Below are positions 58,914-64,000 of a stretch of DNA of 64,000 bases, piece by piece; positions within the stretch are counted from its first letter, which is position 1, and each line of letters starts with the position of its first letter. The translations under genes were made by a program, and so were the position numbers. This stretch comes from Vibrio intestinalis. Lineage in GTDB: Bacteria; Pseudomonadota; Gammaproteobacteria; Enterobacterales; Vibrionaceae. The notes under the pieces were generated by a model. That model was given only the letters and a program-made list of their open reading frames with translations, had not been told where the DNA came from and ran no database searches. The DNA lies in contig NZ_JANAVY020000002.1 in the NCBI RefSeq assembly GCF_025195085.2, forward strand, positions 62,001 to 126,000. Direction: 5' to 3'.

Positions 58914-59422
58914 GCTCCGGTTGTCGCAGTCACATGACCTTGAGAGTTAATACATACCTTACCGGCCTCTGACGAAACGGAGGAAGTCACCAATATTTCA
59001 ACCGGTAATGTCGTCATTAGCGGATTTCCTAATAGATCAAAGCTGACGCTAGTGTCTCCGCCGACAATGCTAAATTGATATTCTGGCGGCGTGACCCTAT
59101 CACTCCTCGCGGGCGCATTTGGATCCAGTTGATAATCCTTGCATGCTGCAACCGAGCCAAGACAATCACTCGCTACCGCCAGCACGAAGTTATCATTGTT
59201 CACCGCATCAATATCCACATTCGATTGCATGCGGTTAACTTGAACTTGACGAACGACAGAAACCACCAGCTCTTGAAGCGCAAAGACCTCAAAACTCTGT
59301 TTGCTGGTAAATCGAGAAACGGCGACGGCCGACAAAATCGAAAGTAGTAGAATAACCACAATCAGCTCAACAAGAGTGAAACCGGTTTGCGGTTGGGTTT
59401 TCTCAGAGGCGTGGCTGGTCAT
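58904..59422 (-). CDS. mshC: MshC-like minor pilin
   Basis: The 172-residue protein has the prepilin signal TGFTLVELIVVILLLSILSA with G-1, F1 and E5 in place and a C-terminal pair of cysteines (KVCINSQ, TGACL). First gene of the mshCDOPQ block. The start ATG follows a GGGGGG ribosome site directly behind a small hairpin (59432-59448). In typical vibrios mshA lies just upstream; here it is missing. Confidence 0.82.
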   Translation of the reverse strand: MTSHASEKTQPQTGFTLVELIVVILLLSILSAVAVSRFTSKQSFEVFALQELVVSVVRQVQVNRMQSNVDIDAVNNDNFVLAVASDCLGSVAACKDYQLDPNAPARSDRVTPPEYQFSIVGGDTSVSFDLLGNPLMTTLPVEILVTSSVSSEAGKVCINSQGHVTATTGACL

Positions 59423-59604
59423 AAGCCCCCCTTGCGGCTAGGCCGCAAATTCAGGCGACAGACAGCCTCCCTAGAAAAACCGGATGACAGCAATTTCAGA
59501 GGCGTTTCCACAGCAGAAAACGCATCCGAAAATGAAAATCGAATAGCAGAAATCACCGGTTTTACGAAAGCAAAACCAGTGAAGAAAATCACGTATAGCA
59601 GCAT
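59419..59604 (-). CDS. Uncertain 61-residue ORF overlapping the mshC start
   Basis: From ATG 59604 an open frame of 61 codons ends in an ATGA overlap with mshC. It opens with a hydrophobic stretch (MLLYVIFFTGFAF) that could be a membrane helix, then a basic tail. No ribosome site is evident, and I do not recognise it. It may be a coupled leader peptide or chance. Confidence 0.25.
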   Translation of the reverse strand: MLLYVIFFTGFAFVKPVISAIRFSFSDAFSAVETPLKLLSSGFSREAVCRLNLRPSRKGGL

Positions 59605-59802
59605 AAGCAAGCAAAGTTAAAATTATATTTGTTGGGCCTTTGCTCACTGTGTGGCTATCGGCCCTGTTTATAGTGTTAATTTTAACCTTGCTTACTAATA
59701 GTTACAGAATATTTTCGGCCAACCTCACATATTTAAATCATTTATGTGCACTACACCACCAAATGAGTAAAAAAAATCCGTTTTTAAACAGCGTTTTGAT
59801 AG
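59423..59802. other. Leader and promoter region upstream of mshC (380 bp)
   Basis: No firm gene. Several inverted repeats are present: TTGCGGC/GCCGCAA (59432-59448) next to the mshC ribosome site, a nested CGGATG...CATCCG (59481-59528) with inner GCGTTT/AAACG, and GGTTTT/AAAACC near 59560-59578. They suggest a structured leader. This is where mshB-mshA would usually be; no pilin remnant is readable. Confidence 0.4.
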
Positions 59803-60747
59803 TCAGATCCCTTCACGCCCGTGCGCTGACTCTAAATCCAAATCTGGGCCCTTAGGAACGATTTGAGTTGGGTTTATCCCTTTATGGCTGAAATAGTAAT
59901 GGCGCTTGATATGATAAAAGTCGGTGGTTTCCTTTATCCCTTCTACTTGGTATAGCTCCTTCATATAACCATTCAAGTTCGGGTAGTCGGCGATTCTTTG
60001 CTTATTGCACTTAAAATGCCCGACATAAACGGCATCAAAACGAACCAGTGTGGTAAACAATCGCCAATCCACTTCAGTGATCTTTGAGCCCGCTAAATAG
60101 CGATGCGTTGCTAAGTGGCTCTCTACCTTATCTAGCGCGTCAAACAATTGGTTATACGCTTCTTCATACGCCTCTTGTGTAGTGGCAAAACCGCAGCGAT
60201 AGACACCGTTATTAATGGCTGGGTAGATGTAATCATTCCACTCATCAATCACGCTACGTAACTCTTGTGGGTAAAAATCGAGTTGATTACCAGTGACAGA
60301 ATCAAACGCAGAGTTAAACATGCGAATGATCTCAGAAGATTCATTACTGACGATGGTTTGCGTTTTCTTATCCCACAGCACGGGGACTGTCACTCGCCCT
60401 GTATAGTCGGGCTTCGCTTGTGTATAGATTTGATGCATGCGCGTGTGGCCAAATAGAGGTTCAGGCAAGCCCATCTGCCAACCTTCATTCATCATATCCG
60501 GGCAAACCACGGTGACATCAATATGAGACTCAAGCTGTTTGAGCTGTCGAAATATCAAGGTGCGATGCGCCCAAGGGCAAGCGAGAGAAACGTATAGATG
60601 ATAACGGCCAGACTCCGGTTTAAACTTGGCATCGGGTGTGTCTTCTACCCAATCACGAAAGCCCGCATCTTCACGGACAAACTTGCCGCCGCTACTTTTG
60701 GTGTCGTACCAAACATCATACCAAACGCCATCAACTAACTTACCCAT
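59803..60747 (-). CDS. yqjG: Glutathionyl-hydroquinone reductase (YqjG/ECM4-like)
   Basis: The 314-residue protein is an Xi-class glutathione transferase. The active-site motif SLACPWAHR has C57, and the C-terminal helical GST domain follows (about 165-290). These enzymes strip glutathione from glutathionyl-hydroquinones. It ends 380 bp upstream of mshC. A short AT-rich gap separates it from the HPP gene. Confidence 0.9.
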   Translation of the reverse strand: MGKLVDGVWYDVWYDTKSSGGKFVREDAGFRDWVEDTPDAKFKPESGRYHLYVSLACPWAHRTLIFRQLKQLESHIDVTVVCPDMMNEGWQMGLPEPLFGHTRMHQIYTQAKPDYTGRVTVPVLWDKKTQTIVSNESSEIIRMFNSAFDSVTGNQLDFYPQELRSVIDEWNDYIYPAINNGVYRCGFATTQEAYEEAYNQLFDALDKVESHLATHRYLAGSKITEVDWRLFTTLVRFDAVYVGHFKCNKQRIADYPNLNGYMKELYQVEGIKETTDFYHIKRHYYFSHKGINPTQIVPKGPDLDLESAHGREGI

Positions 60748-60872
60748 GGTTTATCTCCCTTTGCTCTAATCACTTAAGTCTATATAGAGGGCGTCATAAA
60801 TACAGACGATGGATTAAGCCATGATGTTCAAATAATTCGAGCAAGTGAGTTCTTATCCACCACCGCCTGTTG

Positions 60873-61331
60873 CTATAAATCCACTGGCGTCCATTGCTGC
60901 TTTAGCTGGTGAAACAATTTAGCAACCAACACAATCAGTATTGCGCCACTTAATACCGGAGTAACAAGAAATCCCCATGTTTGACCCGCTAACATAATCA
61001 GCATCGGGTTTGCACCTGCGGGTGGATGGGTTGTGTTAGTCAATAGCATGCAGCTGACCCCAACCCCAGTGGCAAGCGCAAGCGTCAAAGGAGTTACCCC
61101 GACATATTGCGTGAAGATTACGCCAACCGCAGCTGTAATCAAATGGCCAAAGATAACGTTTTTAGGCTGCGCCAGTGGGCTATTAGGCAAGCCAAAAACC
61201 AACACTGTCGTCGCACCAAACGGTGCCATGACCAAAGTGAGCTGGGCCAAAGATGCATCCAAAAACGACAATACACCAATCGCAAGAGCCGCACCAATAC
61301 CCGCAATACAAGCCGTAACAATCTTATTCAT
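60873..61331 (-). CDS. HPP-family membrane protein
   Basis: The 152-residue inner-membrane protein has about four to five hydrophobic helices and the family motif THPPAGANP after helix 4. HPP proteins have been tied to nitrite or other small anion transport in some bacteria and plastids; the substrate here is unknown. It is divergent from a TetR gene with two operator-like repeats in between. Confidence 0.88.
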   Translation of the reverse strand: MNKIVTACIAGIGAALAIGVLSFLDASLAQLTLVMAPFGATTVLVFGLPNSPLAQPKNVIFGHLITAAVGVIFTQYVGVTPLTLALATGVGVSCMLLTNTTHPPAGANPMLIMLAGQTWGFLVTPVLSGAILIVLVAKLFHQLKQQWTPVDL

Positions 61332-61348
61332 ATTTACCTCTCAAAAAG

Positions 61349-61364
61349 TAGACCAATCTGTCTC
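61349..61364. promoter_or_regulatory. TetR-type operator half of a pair (site 1)
   Basis: TAGACCAATCTGTCTC is an imperfect copy of the palindrome at 61376-61391, 27 bp away and 18 bp from the HPP gene start. Confidence 0.55.
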
Positions 61365-61375
61365 CTTTATTAAAA

Positions 61376-61391
61376 TAGACAAATCGGTCTA
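61376..61391. promoter_or_regulatory. TetR-type operator (site 2)
   Basis: TAGACAAATCGGTCTA has 5-bp arms TAGAC/GTCTA and resembles operators of the TAGACCGATCGGTCTA type often bound by TetR proteins. It lies 44 bp before the TetR gene start. Confidence 0.65.
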
Positions 61392-61435
61392 CTTTTGTCA
61401 AACTGTTTCCTGAATTGGATGTGTAGAGAACGGAT

Positions 61436-61981
61436 ATGAGTAAAAAACGCCAGCTATTGGTGGACACCGCACTGAACCTTTTTTATCACCAAGGTGTGCA
61501 TGCCATCGGTATCAATGAAATTTTAAAGACATCTGGTGTGGCTAAAAGAACGCTCTATAGCCACTTTGAGAGTAAAGACGCGCTGCTTTTAGCGGCTCTG
61601 CAGCAAAGGCATACTACATTCATCGACTGGCTGACCAAGCAATTAGCCCACTCCCATTCTAATGCTGAGGTTATCGACCAATTGTTTACAAGCTTGGAAA
61701 AGTGGTTCGCTGGCAAGGCAGAGGAGTTAGGTGATTTTCGAGGCTGCTTTTTTATCAATACTGCAGGAGAGTTTAGCCATATCCAATGTGAGATTATTGA
61801 ATACTGCGCGATGCATAAAGCTAAAGTGCGTGAAGTAATTAGCGGAAAACTAAGTGGTGAGCCCCCTCATCTACTTGACGCTATTTGCACCATGAAAGAA
61901 GGCACTATCACATTAGCTCACCTAACTGGTGATATTTCTCATTGTGAGAAAGCGAAAGCGGTATTACAACGCTTGATTTAA
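61436..61981 (+). CDS. TetR-family regulator, divergent from the HPP gene
   Basis: The 181-residue protein has a TetR helix-turn-helix (about 5-50, GINEILKTSGVAKRTLYSHF) and a C-terminal domain with three cysteines in the NTAGEFSHIQCEIIEYC region. Position and the paired operators suggest that it represses the HPP gene and itself. No close functional name. Confidence 0.88.
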   Translation: MSKKRQLLVDTALNLFYHQGVHAIGINEILKTSGVAKRTLYSHFESKDALLLAALQQRHTTFIDWLTKQLAHSHSNAEVIDQLFTSLEKWFAGKAEELGDFRGCFFINTAGEFSHIQCEIIEYCAMHKAKVREVISGKLSGEPPHLLDAICTMKEGTITLAHLTGDISHCEKAKAVLQRLI

Positions 61982-61999
61982 CAGCACTTCCCTTTAGGC

Positions 62000-62034
62000 A
62001 TAAAAAAAGCGCGACCTACTAAGAAGCCGCGCTT
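62000..62034 (-). terminator. Rho-independent terminator after oppF
   Basis: AAGCGCG/CGCGCTT arms with a 14-base loop are followed on the minus strand by TTTTT. It lies 24 bp past the oppF stop and also closes the convergent TetR gene region. Confidence 0.8.
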
Positions 62035-62057
62035 AAGCCCGTCACAGGCTGAATGGG

Positions 62058-63050
62058 TTAAATGCTAACGTTCAAGCACGACACTGCATGAACATCATTC
62101 CCTTGGATGTGTGGTTTTTGATTCGCACATGCCTCGGTAGCTTGAGGGCAGCGCGTTCGGAATACACAACCTGATGGTGGGTTGATTGGTGACGGTAAAT
62201 CACCTTCTAGCATTTCAATCTTTTTACTGCGTTCTAGATTCGGATCAGGAATCGGTACAGCTGACATCAGTGCGCGCGTGTATGGGTGTTTCGGGTCAGC
62301 AAATAGAGCGTCAGCTTCGCCTAGCTCTACTGCGTTACCTAGATACATTACCAATACGCGGTCAGAAATGTGTTTAACCACTGATAGATCGTGCGCGATG
62401 AAGACTAGCGATAAGCCAAGTTCTTTTTGCAGTTCTTTCAGTAGGTTAACCACCTGAGCCTGAATCGATACATCTAGCGCCGATACTGGTTCATCACAGA
62501 TGATCATCTTAGGTTTTAAGATAAGCGCACGCGCAATACCAATACGCTGACACTGACCGCCAGAGAATTCGTGTGGGTAACGGTTGATAACGTTTGGTAG
62601 CAGACCTACCTTAGCCATCATCTCTTTTACGCGATCTTTTACTTCTTGCTTAGAGAGCTCTGGATAGAAGGTTTCCAGCGGTTCAGCAATGATGTCGCCC
62701 ACTGTCATACGTGGGTTAAGAGACGCCAAAGGATCTTGGAAAATCATTTGAATCTCTTTACGCGTTTCGCGGCGCTTCACTTCTTGCATTTTAGTGAGGT
62801 CTTGGCCTAGCCAAACTACTTCACCCTCAGTTGCTTCAACTAAACCAATGATTGCGCGAGCAAAAGTGGATTTACCACAACCTGACTCACCTACTACACC
62901 CAAAGTTTCACCTTCGTATAGGCGCACGTTAACACCATCAACCGCTTTTAGGTTTGATGGTTTTGTCCACGGCCATGCTGATTTAGCAGCAATACTGAAG
63001 TGAACTTTTAAATCTTTAACATCTAGTAATATCGATTTCTCTACACTCAT
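62058..63050 (-). CDS. oppF: OppF, oligopeptide ABC transporter ATPase
   Basis: I start at ATG 63050 (330 residues), which forms an ATGA overlap with the oppD stop and follows a GGAG site. Walker A is GESGCGKS (54-61), the signature FSGGQCQRIGIARAL, Walker B MIICDEPVSALD, and the C-terminal oligopeptide domain carries GCVFRTRCP. With OppD it powers peptide import. It is the last gene of the operon. Confidence 0.9.
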   Translation of the reverse strand: MSVEKSILLDVKDLKVHFSIAAKSAWPWTKPSNLKAVDGVNVRLYEGETLGVVGESGCGKSTFARAIIGLVEATEGEVVWLGQDLTKMQEVKRRETRKEIQMIFQDPLASLNPRMTVGDIIAEPLETFYPELSKQEVKDRVKEMMAKVGLLPNVINRYPHEFSGGQCQRIGIARALILKPKMIICDEPVSALDVSIQAQVVNLLKELQKELGLSLVFIAHDLSVVKHISDRVLVMYLGNAVELGEADALFADPKHPYTRALMSAVPIPDPNLERSKKIEMLEGDLPSPINPPSGCVFRTRCPQATEACANQKPHIQGNDVHAVSCLNVSI

Positions 63051-64000
63051 TTGCTCCAAGCCTCCCAATCAGAAAAACATGCGCGCTGACGGCCTTCACC
63101 AAATGGTGTCAGAATCGGCGACTCCTGCTTACAACGGTCAATCACACGGTGGCAACGCTCTTGGTAAGGGCAGCCAGTCGGTAGACGCAGTAAGTTAGGT
63201 GGGTTACCCGGGATTGTCGGTAGAATCTCACCTTCTGTATCCAAACGAGGGATCGCTTTAAGTAGACCTTCCGCATACGGGTGGCTTGGGTTGTAGAAAA
63301 TATCATCCACTTTGCCGTATTCCATGGTACGGCCTGCGTACATTACAAGCACTTTGTCACAAGAGCCTGCAACCACGCCTAAATCGTGGGTAATCATGAT
63401 GATTGCGGTATTGAACTCACTCTTCAGCTCGTTCAAAAGATCCATGATCTGAGCTTGTACTGTTACATCTAGCGCTGTTGTTGGCTCATCGGCAATCAAC
63501 AGTTTTGGACGACACAATAGCGCCATTGCGATCATTACACGCTGGCGCATACCGCCAGAAAATTCGTGCGGGTACATAGTGATACGCTTGCGCGCTTCAG
63601 GGATTTTCACCGCCTCAAGCATACGCACTGACTCTTCAAATGCTTCCGCTTTACCCATGCCCTTGTGCAGCATCAACACTTCCATTAGCTGGTCGCTAAC
63701 TTTCATGTATGGGTTCAACGAAGTCATTGGGTCTTGGAAGATCATCGCGATCTGTTCTGCACGAACTTTGTTTAATGCTTTCTCAGGCAAGTTAAGGATT
63801 TCATTACCCTCAAACTTTGCGCTACCTGAAATAATGCCGTTTTTCGCAAGCAAACCCATGATTGCGAATACGGTTTGCGACTTACCAGAGCCAGACTCAC
63901 CCACGATGCCGAGGGTTTCGCCTTGCTCTAGTGAAAAATTAAGATCGTTTACTGCGGTTACGATACCATCTTGTGTGGTGAACTCGACACGCAGATCTTT
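63047..64000 (-). CDS. oppD: OppD, oligopeptide ABC transporter ATPase (partial, 5' end outside the window)
   Basis: The frame is open to the right edge, so the true start is outside. The window codes for KDLRVEFTTQDGIVTAVNDL, then Walker [10 protein letters not shown], signature FSGGMRQRVMIAMAL, Walker [13 protein letters not shown], and the C-terminal oligopeptide domain with GCPYQERC. It pairs with OppF; the rest of opp should lie to the right. Confidence 0.9.
   Translation of the reverse strand, partial: KDLRVEFTTQDGIVTAVNDLNFSLEQGETLGIVGESGSGKSQTVFAIMGLLAKNGIISGSAKFEGNEILNLPEKALNKVRAEQIAMIFQDPMTSLNPYMKVSDQLMEVLMLHKGMGKAEAFEESVRMLEAVKIPEARKRITMYPHEFSGGMRQRVMIAMALLCRPKLLIADEPTTALDVTVQAQIMDLLNELKSEFNTAIIMITHDLGVVAGSCDKVLVMYAGRTMEYGKVDDIFYNPSHPYAEGLLKAIPRLDTEGEILPTIPGNPPNLLRLPTGCPYQERCHRVIDRCKQESPILTPFGEGRQRACFSDWEAWSK

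Noticed and set aside
59640..59855. Plus-strand 71-codon ORF with a hydrophobic start, upstream of mshC
   Set aside because: It runs into the antisense of the glutathionyl-hydroquinone reductase gene, lacks a ribosome site, and resembles no family I know.
1..64000. CRISPR arrays, tRNA/rRNA genes, insertion sequences, prophage or integron attC sites
   Set aside because: On reading both strands I saw no regular spaced repeats, tRNA-like cloverleafs, transposases or terminal inverted repeats.

Overview
The window reads as a chromosomal segment of a Vibrio species (Vibrionaceae, Gammaproteobacteria). This rests on gene order (psp-sap; hinT-ycfL-lpoB-thiK-ycfP-ndh; fadR-nhaB-dsbB; lrp-ftsK; yfbV-ackA-pta), on a FadR with the long insertion typical of vibrios, on MSHA-type pilus genes, and on a DUF1887 protein like Vibrio cholerae VC1899 next to a chemotaxis receptor. 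I see no tRNA, rRNA, CRISPR array, insertion sequence or prophage.

Layout. 1-8.2 kb: phage-shock genes pspCBA face pspF, which is followed by sapABCDF and an acetyltransferase. 8.2-14.5 kb: a minus-strand envelope/respiration block, ndh, ycfP, a thiK-like gene, lpoB, ycfL, a large lipoprotein and hinT. It lacks the nagZ that sits between thiK and ycfP in E. coli. A perfect FNR box between ndh and ycfP points to a short plus-strand transcript with a 42-codon ORF and its own terminator. 14.7-22.7 kb: a chemotaxis receptor, an orphan CARF-nuclease (Card1/Can2-like) gene, and a nitrosative-stress module norR-hcp-hcr with a sigma-54 promoter and paired GT-N7-AC sites. 22.7-31.6 kb: fadR, nhaB, dsbB, ftsK, lrp and ald.

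31.6-47.3 kb: a small outer-membrane barrel with a start-proximal frameshift, a 1,918-residue multidomain surface protein with a GlyGly-CTERM tail, and a divergent LytS/LytTR two-component system. A 21-bp-period direct repeat in the shared intergenic region is a likely LytTR site. Then come yfbV, ackA and pta with very biased codons, and two diguanylate cyclases whose membrane domain resembles that of the LytS-type kinase. 47.3-52.4 kb: an RND efflux pair and its divergent TetR regulator with two palindromic operators, followed by the decayed C-terminal end of a GGDEF gene.

52.4-59.6 kb: mshC-D-O-P-Q-like minor pilin genes, detached from mshA and from the MSHA assembly genes. 59.8-64 kb: a glutathionyl-hydroquinone reductase, an HPP membrane protein with a divergent TetR regulator, and the end of an opp peptide-transport operon (oppD runs off the window).

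A surface-attachment theme runs through 31-59 kb (adhesin, two-component system, c-di-GMP enzymes, pilus tip genes). The most unusual items are the orphan CARF nuclease, the FNR-linked mini-transcript, the LytTR-site/adhesin unit, the frameshifted barrel, and the displaced msh cluster beside a GGDEF relic.
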